Positions 47,399 through 56,327 of a DNA stretch of 64,000 nt are shown one piece after another. Source of the DNA: Novosphingobium terrae (lineage in GTDB: Bacteria; Pseudomonadota; Alphaproteobacteria; Sphingomonadales; Sphingomonadaceae). The stretch's first letter is position 1. Every line of letters starts with the position of its first letter. Below the pieces are notes generated by a model. That model did no database searches. It saw only the letters and a list, made by a program, of their open reading frames with translations, and was not told the DNA's origin. The translations under genes were made by a program, and so were the position numbers. The DNA lies in NCBI RefSeq assembly GCF_017163935.1, contig NZ_JABVZR010000001.1, positions 2,046,001 through 2,110,000 on the forward strand, read 5' to 3'.

Positions 47399-48318
47399 GC
47401 GACGAGCCAGCGCCGTCCCTCGCCCGCCGCGCCGACCTGCTGGCGGCATGGACCGCTCACCTCGCCCAGAACCGCCGCCGCAGCCCGCACACCGTGCGCG
47501 CCTACACCGCCACCGCCGCCCGACTGGTCCACGCCACCGGCGCGGAGGATTGGGCCACTCTGGCCGAGATTGAAGCCTCCAACCTGCGCGCCCATCTGGC
47601 CGGCCGCCGCGCCGACGGGCTGGGCAATGCCTCAGCGGCGCGCGAACTCTCTGCCTTGCGTGCCTTCATCACCTTCGCGCGCCAGCAGGCCGGAGACCCG
47701 ACCCCCGCCCCGCCCCGCCTGCGCGGCCCCCGGATCAAAAAAGGCCTCCCTCGCCCCGTTACCCCTGACGAAGCCATCAACCTCGCCGATCTCGTCGAAG
47801 AAGACGCCACCGCCCCATGGATCGGCGCTCGCGACCGCGCGGTGCTGATGCTGCTCTACGGCGCCGGGCTGCGTATCGCCGAAGCACTCTCACTGACGGG
47901 CGGTGTTCTCCCCATCGGCGAGGCGCTGCTGGTCACGGGCAAAGGCAGCAAGCAACGCCTTGTGCCGATCCTGCCCATCGTGGCGCAAGCGGTCGCCGAT
48001 TACGCCAAGGCCTGCCCTTGGCCGATCACGCGCGACGGTGCACTGTTCTTCGGGGCTCGTGGCGGCGCGCTGCAGCAAGCTCTGGTGCAAAAAGCTGTCC
48101 GCCGGGCGCGGGGGGCGTTGGGTTTGCCAGATACGGCCACGCCTCACGCGTTGCGCCATTCCTTTGCGACGCATCTGTTGGGCGCAGGAGCCGATCTGCG
48201 GTCTCTTCAAGAGTTGCTGGGGCATGCCAGCCTGTCCTCCACCCAGATTTACACCAAAGTGGATGCGGCTGTGCTGTTGGATGCCTATCGGGCGGCACAC
48301 CCAAGGGAACAAGGGTAA
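47395..48318 (+). CDS. xerC: Tyrosine recombinase XerC/XerD
   Basis: A 307-residue site-specific recombinase that resolves chromosome dimers at dif. The GTG start at 47395 overlaps the hemW stop (GTGA). The N-terminal SAM-like DNA-binding domain has RRRSPHTVRAYTATAARLV. Catalytic residues are visible in YGAGLRIAEAL (Arg), TGKGSKQR (Lys), HALRHSFATHLL (His and Arg), LGHASLSSTQIYTKV (His and the nucleophile Tyr). XerC fits best by length and context, but XerD cannot be excluded. Confidence 0.87.
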   Translation: MSDEPAPSLARRADLLAAWTAHLAQNRRRSPHTVRAYTATAARLVHATGAEDWATLAEIEASNLRAHLAGRRADGLGNASAARELSALRAFITFARQQAGDPTPAPPRLRGPRIKKGLPRPVTPDEAINLADLVEEDATAPWIGARDRAVLMLLYGAGLRIAEALSLTGGVLPIGEALLVTGKGSKQRLVPILPIVAQAVADYAKACPWPITRDGALFFGARGGALQQALVQKAVRRARGALGLPDTATPHALRHSFATHLLGAGADLRSLQELLGHASLSSTQIYTKVDAAVLLDAYRAAHPREQG

Positions 48319-48517
48319 GAAGAAAAGGAAAATGCGAGGGTCATAACCCTCGCGCTCCCTTTAATGTCTGCGTTGCGCGCCAGTTCGGCCATGGAGCAAC
48401 GTCGCAGCGCCGCAGGCATAAATATTGCGGCTTCGCCGCTTTGGCGCAACGCGGAGATGGTGCTCAGGTCAAGACAGTAACGGGGGTGCAGGGGGCGATG
48501 GCCCCCTGCTTTCATCC
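48316..48517. repeat. Dispersed double-hairpin repeat, copy B
   Basis: It fills the gap between the xer stop and the convergent gshB stop. Hairpin 1 pairs GCGAGGGT (48334-48341) with ACCCTCGC (48346-48353). Hairpin 2 pairs GCAGGGGGC (48488-48496) with GCCCCCTGC (48501-48509). The intervening TTCGGCCATGGAGCAACGTC and GCAGCGCCGCAGGCATAAAT match copy C nearly base for base. The loops differ from those of copies A and C while the stems are kept. The flanking 11-base repeat of copy A is not conserved here. Confidence 0.85.
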
Positions 48518-49522
48518 TTAACCCTTCTTCATCTCCGCAACGCGAACCTCGATCGCATCCCAGATCAGCCCGGCCACATCCACGCCATCGAAACGCTCGA
48601 TCGCCACGATGCCCGTGGGCGAGGTCACGTTGATCTCCGTCAGCCATTCGCCGCCGATCACATCGATGCCCACGAAGGTGAGGCCGCGCTTTTTCAACTC
48701 CGGTCCAAGGACGCGGCAAATTTCCTGCTCACGCTCGGTCAGCTGCGTCGCTTCCGCGCTTCCGCCCACGGCCAGATTGCTGCGGAACTCGCCGGCGCCC
48801 GGGCGGCGGTTGATGGCACCGGCCACCACACCGTCCACCAGCACGATACGCTTGTCGCCCTTGGCCACGTCGGGGAGGAAGGGCTGGACCATATAGGGCT
48901 CGGGCCACATCTGGCTGAACACCTCGACCAGCGCGCCGAGGTTGTCGCCGGTGGCAGGCACGCGGAACACCGCTTTGCCGCCGTTGCCGTGGAGAGGCTT
49001 GATGACCAGATCGCCCGAATAGCCCTTGGCGACGAGGCGTTGCTGGAAACTGCGCACATCCTCGATGCGGCGGGCGACCAGCGTGGGCGGCATAAACTGC
49101 GCAAAATCGAGAACGAAGACCTTTTCGGGCGCGTTGCGCACCTGCTCGGGATCGTTGACGACCAGCGTGCGGCCCTTGAGCTTTTCAAGGATATGCGCAC
49201 CGGTGATATAGCCCAGATCGAAGGGCGGGTCCTGACGCATCAGCACCACATCGACATCTTCGGCCAGATCCAGCGTCTGGAACTCGCCCAGCGTGTAGTG
49301 GCGTTCTCCCTTGTCGGCGGGGCGCTGCACGGTCACGGGGGCGGCCCATGCCGTCACCTTGGCCGGGCCATCGCCCAGCGAGTCCCACGCCAGCGAGCCG
49401 ACATCATAGTACCACATGCTGATCCCGCGCGCCTGCGCCGAGAGCATCAGGGCAAAGGTGGAATCGCCCGCGATGTTGATGCCGGAGAGCGGGTCCATCT
49501 GGACAGCGACGCGCAAACTCAT
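48518..49522 (-). CDS. gshB: Glutathione synthetase
   Basis: An ATP-grasp ligase that joins gamma-glutamylcysteine and glycine, 334 residues. AGGAG lies just upstream of the ATG. Landmarks are SLRVAVQMDPLSGINIAGDS, VLMRQDPPFDLGYITGAHIL, VIKPLHGNGGKAVFRV (the ATP-binding Gly loop), GVVAGAINRRPGAGEFRSNL and LTEINVTSPTGI. It is the last gene of the minus-strand rsmI-yraN-gshB set. Confidence 0.97.
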   Translation of the reverse strand: MSLRVAVQMDPLSGINIAGDSTFALMLSAQARGISMWYYDVGSLAWDSLGDGPAKVTAWAAPVTVQRPADKGERHYTLGEFQTLDLAEDVDVVLMRQDPPFDLGYITGAHILEKLKGRTLVVNDPEQVRNAPEKVFVLDFAQFMPPTLVARRIEDVRSFQQRLVAKGYSGDLVIKPLHGNGGKAVFRVPATGDNLGALVEVFSQMWPEPYMVQPFLPDVAKGDKRIVLVDGVVAGAINRRPGAGEFRSNLAVGGSAEATQLTEREQEICRVLGPELKKRGLTFVGIDVIGGEWLTEINVTSPTGIVAIERFDGVDVAGLIWDAIEVRVAEMKKG

Positions 49523-49552
49523 GAGGTACTCCTGAAAATCAGACAGATGCGC

Positions 49553-49924
49553 TTACGGCATCCACGCATTGGGGATGTGGTATGGATCATGCCCCGGCGC
49601 AAGGAGGATGACGTCGATCCGCATATCCTGCCCTTCCGGCACGAAGCGCGAGGCCAGCACTTCGGCGGCCATGGCGACGCGGGTAAGGCGCTTCTGGTCG
49701 ATGGCATCGACATGCGTTTCGGCCTTGGCGCGCCATTTCACTTCGGCAAAAACAGTCAGCCCTTCGCGCCGGGCGATCAGATCAACTTCCCCGCGCGGGG
49801 TTTTCACGCGGCGGGCGACGATCTCGAAACCTTGGCCTTCCAGAAACAGCGCGGCCTCATCCTCGCCCTTGCGACCGCGTGCCTCGGCGGCGATGCGGTT
49901 GGCCTGGCCGCACCAGTCGGTCAT
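49553..49924 (-). CDS. YraN/UPF0102 family nuclease-like protein
   Basis: A 123-residue protein of the restriction-endonuclease fold. The ATG at 49924 overlaps the rsmI stop by four bases. Core nuclease-like residues appear in RVKTPRGEVDLIARREGLTV and FAEVKWRAKAETHVDAIDQK (E-D-ExK pattern). Function is unresolved. It sits between rsmI and gshB, as in many proteobacteria. Confidence 0.92.
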   Translation of the reverse strand: MTDWCGQANRIAAEARGRKGEDEAALFLEGQGFEIVARRVKTPRGEVDLIARREGLTVFAEVKWRAKAETHVDAIDQKRLTRVAMAAEVLASRFVPEGQDMRIDVILLAPGHDPYHIPNAWMP

Positions 49925-50748
49925 TTCAGGCGCATCGCCAGCGCATAGAGTTCCTTGCGATCCAGCCCGGTCGCCTTGGCAACGGCGGCGGCGGCCTGAC
50001 TGGCCTTGGCATGCTGCAATTCGGCGCGCAGCATGGCTTCGGCATCCTCCATGGTAGCCTGCTTGGCCACGGGAGGGCCGATCAGCAGCACGATCTCGCC
50101 CTTGGGAGGATGGGCGGTGTAATGGGCGATCAAGTCTTCGGGCTGGCCACTGCGGCATTCCTCGAACATCTTGGTCAGTTCGCGGGCCACCGCCACCTCT
50201 CGGCCCGGCAGCACCTGCGCGATGGCCGTCAGCGAATCGATCAGGCGTGGCGACGTTTCGTAGAAGATCAGCGTGGCAGGCACGGCCGCCAGTTCGGCCA
50301 GAGCATCACCCCGCGCCTTGTCCTTGGATGGCAAAAATCCGGCAAACAGGAACCGGTCCGAAGGCAGTCCCGACAGCGTGATCCCCATCACCGCCGCGCA
50401 AGGACCCGGCAGGCTGGTGACGGCAATCCCCCGCTCCCGCGCCTCGCGGACCAGACGATAGCCCGGGTCCGACACCAGCGGCGTTCCCGCGTCAGAGACC
50501 AGCGCCACCGGCTCGGCGCTCATCAGCGCCAGCAGCTTTTCGCGAGCGTTTTCATCGGCATGGTCATCGTAACGGATCAACCGCTGTTTCAAACCAAGAT
50601 GTTGCATCAGCCGCCCGGTTATCCGAGTATCCTCACAGGCCACCGCTGACACGCCACGCAATATCTCCACGCCGCGCATGGTGATATCGCCAAGATTGCC
50701 AATGGGCGTGGCCACAATATAGAGGCCGGGGGTAAGGCGCTGATCCAT
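49921..50748 (-). CDS. rsmI: 16S rRNA 2'-O-methyltransferase RsmI
   Basis: Methylates C1402 of 16S rRNA at the ribose; 275 residues from the ATG at 50748 (an in-frame ATG four codons earlier is an alternative). Tetrapyrrole-methylase-fold landmarks are GLYIVATPIGNLGDITMRGV, VACEDTRITGRLM, VALVSDAGTPLVSDPGYRLV and TSLPGPCAAVMGITLSGL. The C-terminal helical extension ends TGLDRKELYALAMRLK. It is divergent from an LpoA-like gene; the two start codons are only about 40 bases apart. Confidence 0.95.
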   Translation of the reverse strand: MDQRLTPGLYIVATPIGNLGDITMRGVEILRGVSAVACEDTRITGRLMQHLGLKQRLIRYDDHADENAREKLLALMSAEPVALVSDAGTPLVSDPGYRLVREARERGIAVTSLPGPCAAVMGITLSGLPSDRFLFAGFLPSKDKARGDALAELAAVPATLIFYETSPRLIDSLTAIAQVLPGREVAVARELTKMFEECRSGQPEDLIAHYTAHPPKGEIVLLIGPPVAKQATMEDAEAMLRAELQHAKASQAAAAVAKATGLDRKELYALAMRLK

Positions 50749-50788
50749 GGCGCCCCCCATGGACCAAGGGCATGGGGAAGGACAAGCG

Positions 50789-52009
50789 ATGTTCAACATT
50801 GGGGCGCAGATGACGCAGAATTCCAATCGTACCACCCCCGCAAGCTGGACCCGCCGCGCGATGGCCCTCGGCCTTTCCGCCACGCTGGCTGCCTGTACCG
50901 TCATTCCCAAGGGCCCCAAGGCTCCGCCGCCCCCGCCTGCTCAGACGCAGGCCCCGCCGCCCGCCTATCTGCCGACCGACACCGATCGTCATCGCGTCGC
51001 CCTGCTGGTGCCGCAGAGCGGGCCCAATGCCGCGGCAGGTCAGGCGCTGGCCAATGCCTCGACCATGGCGCTGCTGGATATGAATGCCAGCAACCTTCGC
51101 ATCACCACCTATGACACCTCGACGGGCGCTGCTGCTGCGGCGTCGAAAGCGCTGGCCGATGGCAACCGCCTGATCCTCGGGCCACTGCTGGGCGAGGATG
51201 CGGCTGCGGTGGCTCAGGTCACGCGCGCCTCGCATGTGCCGGTGGTGTCTTTCTCCAACGACTACACCGTGGCAGGCGGCGACACCTTCATCATGGGCAC
51301 CATCCCCGCCCAGTCGATCACCCGCGTGGTGCGCCATGCCAAGGGGCTAGGGGTGACGCGTTTTGCCGCTCTGGTGCCGCTGGGCCTTTATGGCGAGCGC
51401 GCCTCTACCGCCATGGTGAACGCCGTGCGCAACAGCGGCGGCCAGTTGGTGGGGATCGAGACCTATGGCCGCGATCCAGCCTCCATCACGGCAGCGGTGC
51501 GCAAGCTGAAGGCCCATGGCGCTTTCGATGCCGTGCTGGTCGGCGATACGGCCCGCGCGGCGGCTCAGGCCGCGCCTTTGCTGAAGGCGGGCAAGCCGAC
51601 GATGCGCATCCTCGGCACCGAATTGTGGAGCGGCGAGGCCCTGCTGGCCCGCACCCCCGCGCTGCGCGGTTCGCTCTATGCCGCCCTGTCGGACACGCAT
51701 TTCCGCCAGTTCTCGGACCGCTACCGCACCCGCTATGGCGAGGCACCCTATCGCATCGCCACCATGGGTTATGACAGCGTGCTGCTGACCCTGCGCATCG
51801 CCCGCGAGTGGCAGCCGGGTCGCCCCTTCCCCACCCAGCGCCTCTATGACAAGGGCGGTTTTGCGGGGACCGATGGCATTTTCCGTTTCAACGCGAACAA
51901 TGTCATCGAACGCTCGCTGGAAGTGCGGGAGATCAAGGCGGTTCCCGGCAGCACCACCAGCAACACCGTGCCGGTTGTCAGCCCGGCCCCGGCCCGTTTC
52001 GACGACTGA
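50789..52009 (+). CDS. LpoA-like penicillin-binding-protein activator lipoprotein
   Basis: A 406-residue envelope lipoprotein; GGAAGGA at 50775-50781 supports the ATG at 50789. The lipobox is LAAC in LSATLAACTVIPKG, followed by a Pro-rich linker (PKAPPPPPAQTQAPPP). The rest is a periplasmic-binding-protein-like fold (VALLVPQSGPNAAAGQALAN, NRLILGPLLGEDAAAVAQVT). Family members stimulate bifunctional peptidoglycan synthases (PBP1A). The conserved placement opposite rsmI-yraN-gshB supports the call. Confidence 0.87.
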   Translation: MFNIGAQMTQNSNRTTPASWTRRAMALGLSATLAACTVIPKGPKAPPPPPAQTQAPPPAYLPTDTDRHRVALLVPQSGPNAAAGQALANASTMALLDMNASNLRITTYDTSTGAAAAASKALADGNRLILGPLLGEDAAAVAQVTRASHVPVVSFSNDYTVAGGDTFIMGTIPAQSITRVVRHAKGLGVTRFAALVPLGLYGERASTAMVNAVRNSGGQLVGIETYGRDPASITAAVRKLKAHGAFDAVLVGDTARAAAQAAPLLKAGKPTMRILGTELWSGEALLARTPALRGSLYAALSDTHFRQFSDRYRTRYGEAPYRIATMGYDSVLLTLRIAREWQPGRPFPTQRLYDKGGFAGTDGIFRFNANNVIERSLEVREIKAVPGSTTSNTVPVVSPAPARFDD

Positions 52010-52066
52010 GGAAAAAGGCATTTCGCGACTTGCGCGCGCGGCTTCGTGCGCGTTATGTTCGCATCC

Positions 52067-54076
52067 ATGTCTGACAGCACGCCCGACGATCTCTTCGAAG
52101 CTCCCATCGGCCCCAGCGGCGAGACCTATGACGGCAGCGCCATCGAGGTGCTGGAGGGGCTTGAGCCCGTCCGCCGCCGCCCCGGCATGTACATCGGCGG
52201 CACGGACGAACGCGCCCTGCATCACCTCGCCGCCGAGGTGCTGGACAACGCCATGGACGAGGCGGTGGCAGGCTATGCCAACCGCATCGAATTCGTGCTG
52301 GAGGAAGCGCCGGGCACGCCGGGCCGCCTGACCATCGTGGACAATGGACGCGGCATCCCGGTGGATGATCATCCCAAATTTCCGGGCAAATCGGCGCTGG
52401 AGGTGATCCTTTCCACGCTGCACTCGGGCGGCAAATTCTCGGGCAAGGCCTATGCCACCAGCGGCGGCCTGCATGGCGTGGGTATCAGCGTGGTGAACGC
52501 TTTGTCGACGCTCACCCGCGTGGAGGTGGCGCGCAACAAGGAGCTGTTCGCTCAGGAATTTTCGCGGGGCATCACGCAAGGGCCTTTGCAGAAGATCGGC
52601 GCGGCGCCCAACCGGCGCGGCACCAGCGTGTCCTTCACGCCCGACCCGGAAATTTTCGGGGCCGATGCGCGGTTCAAGCCCGCGCGGCTGTTCAAGCTGG
52701 TGCGGTCGAAGGCCTATCTGTTTGCCGGTGTGGAAATTCGCTGGAAATGCGCGCCGTCGCTCGCCAGCGAGGATGTGCCTGCCGAGGCCACCTTCCAGTT
52801 CCCCGGCGGTCTGGCCGACCATCTGGCCGAGCAGACGGCGGGGCGCGAATGCGTCACCACCCAGCCCTTTGCCGGATCGCAAGATTTCCCGGGTGAGATG
52901 AACGGGCGCGTGGAATGGGCGATCGCCTGGCCGGTGTGGTCGGAAGGCGCCTATTCCTATTACTGCAACACCATTCCCACGCCGGATGGCGGTACGCATG
53001 AGCAGGGCCTGCGCGCCGCGCTGACCAAGGGCATCCGCGCCTTTGGCGAGCTGACGGGCGTGAAGAAGGCCAAAGACATCGCGCCCGAGGACATCGTCAC
53101 GGGCTGCGAGGCCATGCTCTCGGTCTTTATCCGCGACCCGCAGTTCCAGAGCCAGACCAAGGACCGCCTCACCAGCCCAGAGGCCGCGCGCATGGTGGAA
53201 AACGCCATCCGCGACCACTTCGACCATTACCTCACTGACAATATGGAGCGCGGCAAGGCGCTGCTCGGTTACGTGATGGAGAAGATGGATGAGCGCCTGC
53301 GCCGCAAGGCCGAGCGCGAGGTCAAGCGCAAGACCGCCACCAACGCCCGCAAGCTGCGCCTGCCCGGCAAGCTGACAGATTGCAGCGGCGAAGGCAGCGG
53401 CGAAACCGAACTCTTCATCGTGGAGGGCGATTCGGCAGGCGGCAGCGCCAAGCAGGCACGCGATCGCAAGACACAGGCCATCCTGCCGATCCGTGGTAAA
53501 ATCCTGAACGTCGCCAGCGCCACGCTGGACAAGATCCGCGCCAATCAGGAAATCGCCGACCTCTCGTTGGCGCTCGGCTGCGGCCTGCGCAAGGACTGCA
53601 ACCCCGATAATCTGCGCTATGACCGCATCGTCATCATGACCGACGCCGATGTCGACGGCGCGCATATCGCCACGCTGCTGATGACCTTCTTCTTCCAGGA
53701 AATGCCCGAAGTGGTGAAGCAGGGGCATCTCTATCTGGCTCAGCCTCCGCTCTACCGCCTGACCGCGGGCAAGGAGAGCGCCTATGCTCGCGATGATGCT
53801 CATCGCGCCGAACTGGAAAAGACCAAGTTCAAGGGCAAGAAGGTCGAGGTCGGGCGCTTCAAAGGTCTGGGCGAGATGAATCCCCAGCAGCTGCGCGAAA
53901 CCACGATGGACCCGGCCAAGCGTAGTCTGGTGCGCATCACCCTGCCGCCCGAGTATGAGGCGCGCGCTCAGGTCAAGGATCTGGTGGACCGGCTGATGGG
54001 CCGTAACCCGGAGCATCGCTTCATGTTTATCCAGAACCGGGCGGGTGAGCTTGATCCGGATCTGATCGACGCCTGA
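52067..54076 (+). CDS. parE: DNA topoisomerase IV subunit B
   Basis: The ATPase subunit of the enzyme that decatenates daughter chromosomes, 669 residues from the ATG at 52067. Landmarks are [37 protein letters not shown] (ATP-binding Asn and Glu), [35 protein letters not shown], and the TOPRIM motifs [20 protein letters not shown] and [18 protein letters not shown]. The C-terminal [17 protein letters not shown] is typical. parC is not in the window. The start could also be a GTG seven codons earlier. Confidence 0.96.
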   Translation: MSDSTPDDLFEAPIGPSGETYDGSAIEVLEGLEPVRRRPGMYIGGTDERALHHLAAEVLDNAMDEAVAGYANRIEFVLEEAPGTPGRLTIVDNGRGIPVDDHPKFPGKSALEVILSTLHSGGKFSGKAYATSGGLHGVGISVVNALSTLTRVEVARNKELFAQEFSRGITQGPLQKIGAAPNRRGTSVSFTPDPEIFGADARFKPARLFKLVRSKAYLFAGVEIRWKCAPSLASEDVPAEATFQFPGGLADHLAEQTAGRECVTTQPFAGSQDFPGEMNGRVEWAIAWPVWSEGAYSYYCNTIPTPDGGTHEQGLRAALTKGIRAFGELTGVKKAKDIAPEDIVTGCEAMLSVFIRDPQFQSQTKDRLTSPEAARMVENAIRDHFDHYLTDNMERGKALLGYVMEKMDERLRRKAEREVKRKTATNARKLRLPGKLTDCSGEGSGETELFIVEGDSAGGSAKQARDRKTQAILPIRGKILNVASATLDKIRANQEIADLSLALGCGLRKDCNPDNLRYDRIVIMTDADVDGAHIATLLMTFFFQEMPEVVKQGHLYLAQPPLYRLTAGKESAYARDDAHRAELEKTKFKGKKVEVGRFKGLGEMNPQQLRETTMDPAKRSLVRITLPPEYEARAQVKDLVDRLMGRNPEHRFMFIQNRAGELDPDLIDA

Positions 54077-54090
54077 TCGGGATTTTCGTT

Positions 54091-54281
54091 TAGAAGAAAA
54101 GGCAAATGCGAGGGTGTTACACCCTCGCGCTCCCATGAATGTCTAAGTTGTGAACCAATTCGGCCTCAGAGCAATATCGCAGCGCCGCAGGCATAAATAA
54201 CGACGAGATCACGAGCAGGTCAAGACAAACCCGGGGGTGCAGGGGGTGTAACACCCCCTGCTTTCATCCTTTCAAACCTTC
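54091..54281. repeat. Dispersed double-hairpin repeat, copy C
   Basis: It lies in the 270-base gap after parE. Hairpin 1 pairs GCGAGGGTGT (54108-54117) with ACACCCTCGC (54119-54128). Hairpin 2 pairs GCAGGGGGTG (54239-54248) with CACCCCCTGC (54252-54261) around TAA. Relative to copy A the second stem changes C-G to T-A on both arms, a compensated pair. The right end CTTTCAAACCTT resembles copy A's terminal repeat. Unlike A and B it is not between convergent genes. Confidence 0.85.
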
Positions 54282-54346
54282 CATGGAACAAGCCCCTTAC
54301 CCAAGCATTCACCATCAGGTGCAACGCAAGACGGAGGGCGCGTTCC

Positions 54347-54598
54347 ATGAGCATTCTGATGTGGATTTTCATCGGCATTGTGGTCGGCTGGCTGGCCGGT
54401 TTGATCATGGGCGATGATGGCGGGCTGCTGGTCAATTTCGTGGTCGGCATCGCGGGCGCCTTTATCGGCGGCCTGATCTTCTCGCGCGGGAACATCAACA
54501 ATTCCGGGCTGACGGTCTCCAGCTTCAGCGTTTCGTTGATTGGCGCGGTAATCCTGCTGGGCGGCGTCAATCTGCTGAGGCGCGGCAGGGTAAGATAA
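54347..54598 (+). CDS. GlsB/YeaQ/YmgE-family small membrane protein
   Basis: An 83-residue inner-membrane protein with three hydrophobic segments (ILMWIFIGIVVGWLAGLIMG, FVVGIAGAFIGGLIFS, SVSLIGAVILLGGVNLL) and conserved Gly positions. The family (once called transglycosylase-associated) is stress-induced in many bacteria; molecular function is unknown. Confidence 0.9.
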   Translation: MSILMWIFIGIVVGWLAGLIMGDDGGLLVNFVVGIAGAFIGGLIFSRGNINNSGLTVSSFSVSLIGAVILLGGVNLLRRGRVR

Positions 54599-54647
54599 AC
54601 CAGCCTGCGATGAAGCGTTGACCTGAGGGTTCAAGACCATCAGACTG

Positions 54648-54677
54648 CCTGCCGGATCATTCGAGACGGCAGGTTTT
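54648..54677 (+). terminator. Hairpin with T-run just before the GFA gene
   Basis: CCTGCCG (54648-54654) and CGGCAGG (54667-54673) form a 7-bp stem followed by TTTT (54674-54677). It ends four bases before the next ATG, and its right arm contains the only Shine-Dalgarno-like bases (AGG). It may terminate the membrane-protein transcript or hide the ribosome-binding site. Confidence 0.5.
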
Positions 54678-54680
54678 ACC

Positions 54681-55106
54681 ATGGCATATCAAGGGCAATG
54701 CGCATGCGGCGCGGTAACGGCGACCATCTCGGCGGAGCCTGTCACCGTGCGCCAGTGCTGGTGCCGCGATTGCCAGCGGATTTCCGGTGGCGGCCCAACC
54801 CATAACGCCATCTTCCCGGTCGAGGCGGTGGTGCTGAAGGGGGAATTGGGCAATCATGGCCATCCTGCCGCCAGCGGCAACACGCTGACCAAGCACTTTT
54901 GCGTCCACTGCGGCACGCCGGTCTACGCCACCAGCTCGGCACGGATGCATTTGCAGACCTTCCGCCTTGGATTTCTGGCGGATGGCCATGGGTTGAAGCC
55001 CTCGGCAGCGATCTGGACTGACAGCGCGCCAGCGTGGGCCCATATCGATCCCGCTCTAGAGCAATGGGCCGCTCAGCCCCCGGCACCTTCCATGCCGCAG
55101 GACTGA
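54681..55106 (+). CDS. GFA-family zinc protein
   Basis: A 141-residue protein of the glutathione-dependent formaldehyde-activating (GFA/Mss4-like) fold. Zinc-binding Cys occur in CACGAVTA, QCWCRDCQRISG and HFCVHCGTPVY. The founding enzyme was proposed to join formaldehyde and glutathione, but most relatives are uncharacterised. Here there is no adjacent formaldehyde gene, so a general zinc-protein role is safer. Confidence 0.85.
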   Translation: MAYQGQCACGAVTATISAEPVTVRQCWCRDCQRISGGGPTHNAIFPVEAVVLKGELGNHGHPAASGNTLTKHFCVHCGTPVYATSSARMHLQTFRLGFLADGHGLKPSAAIWTDSAPAWAHIDPALEQWAAQPPAPSMPQD

Positions 55107-55118
55107 GCGCTCAACAGG

Positions 55119-56327
55119 TCAATAAAGCAGCAGATCGGCGATCTCCTCGCGCCATGCCGTTTCGTCACGGCCTGCCACCTCTTCCAGATCGGCGGGCGTG
55201 CTGGCCGGGTTGTCCACCCATTCGCGCAGAGCCGGGCCGCCATTGATCACATCGATGGCGAGGCGGGTGAACTCATACTCATAGGGGAAGTCGCGCCAGA
55301 TCGGGTAATCCGGGTAAAGTCGGCGGATCGCCTTGAAGGCCAGTGCCTGCAAGCGCCACGGGTGGAAAGCATGGTGATCGTAGAAGCTGCCCTCGGCATG
55401 GATCATCAGTGCGCTGCACAGCTCGCCCGCATGCTTGTGGAAGGTGGGCGTGAACCAGCATTCGCGGATCGCGCAGCCCGCCAGCCATTGCGGCGCGAAG
55501 GCCTGCATTTCGGCCAGCACGGCTTTCGCATCGATATCAGGCGCCCCGAACAGCACCTCCAGCGGGCGCGTGGTGCCGCGCCCTTCGGAAAGCGTTGCGC
55601 CCTCGATCATCACCGTTCCCGCATAGGCGCGGCCCATATTGACGCTGGCGGCATTCGGGCTGGGGTTGATCCAGATGCGGCTTTCCGGCCAGCCAAAGCC
55701 GGGGCCTTCAGGCTGCCAGCCCTGCATCTCGATCACGCGATAATCCACCTTCAGCCCATAGTGGCGGATAAACCAGTGGCCCATCTCGCCCAAGGTAAGC
55801 CCATGGCGCATCGGCATCGGCCCGGCGCCGACAAAGCTTTCCTGCCCCGGGATCAGCGTGGTGCCCTCCACCGGGCGACCGGCGGGGTTGGGGCGGTCCA
55901 GCACCCACACGCTCTTGCCGCTTTCCGATGCGGCCTCCAGCAGATAGAGCAAGGTGGTCACAAAGGTGTAGATGCGGCAGCCCAGATCCTGAAGATCGAA
56001 GAGGAACACATCGGCCGTGTCCATCATCGCGGGCGTCGGGCGGCGCACCTCGCCATAAAGGCTGAACACCGGGATGCCGAGCGCCGGATCGATCTCATCC
56101 AGCGTCTCGACCATATTGTCCTGCTTGTCGCCCTTCAGCCCGTGCTGCGGGCCGAAGGCGGAGGTCAGGGTGATATCCGCGCAAGCCGCCAGCGCGTCCA
56201 GTGAATGGCGCAAATCCGCCGTCACCGAGGCGGGATGCGCCACCAGAGACACACGCTTGCCCTGCAAGGGCGCGCGCAGGGCAGGGTCGGCCAGCAGCCG
56301 GTCGATACCGAAGAGAACATCCGTCAT
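55119..56327 (-). CDS. DUF1343 protein, exo-N-acetylmuramidase (NamZ)-like
   Basis: A 402-residue protein of the DUF1343 family, whose member NamZ removes terminal N-acetylmuramic acid from peptidoglycan fragments. The start at 56327 overlaps the upstream stop by four bases; no signal peptide follows, so a cytoplasmic site, consistent with muropeptide recycling, is implied. Landmarks are FGIDRLLADP, VAHPASVT, TSAFGPQHGLKGDKQDNMVE, DVFLFDLQDLGCRIYTFVTT, VLDRPNPAGRPVEG and GAGPMPMRHGLTLGEMGHWF. Confidence 0.85.
   Translation of the reverse strand: MTDVLFGIDRLLADPALRAPLQGKRVSLVAHPASVTADLRHSLDALAACADITLTSAFGPQHGLKGDKQDNMVETLDEIDPALGIPVFSLYGEVRRPTPAMMDTADVFLFDLQDLGCRIYTFVTTLLYLLEAASESGKSVWVLDRPNPAGRPVEGTTLIPGQESFVGAGPMPMRHGLTLGEMGHWFIRHYGLKVDYRVIEMQGWQPEGPGFGWPESRIWINPSPNAASVNMGRAYAGTVMIEGATLSEGRGTTRPLEVLFGAPDIDAKAVLAEMQAFAPQWLAGCAIRECWFTPTFHKHAGELCSALMIHAEGSFYDHHAFHPWRLQALAFKAIRRLYPDYPIWRDFPYEYEFTRLAIDVINGGPALREWVDNPASTPADLEEVAGRDETAWREEIADLLLY

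Noticed and set aside
51347..54136. Minus-strand open frame of about 930 codons over parE and the LpoA-like gene
   Set aside because: Antisense shadow of two established genes with no start signal or domain.
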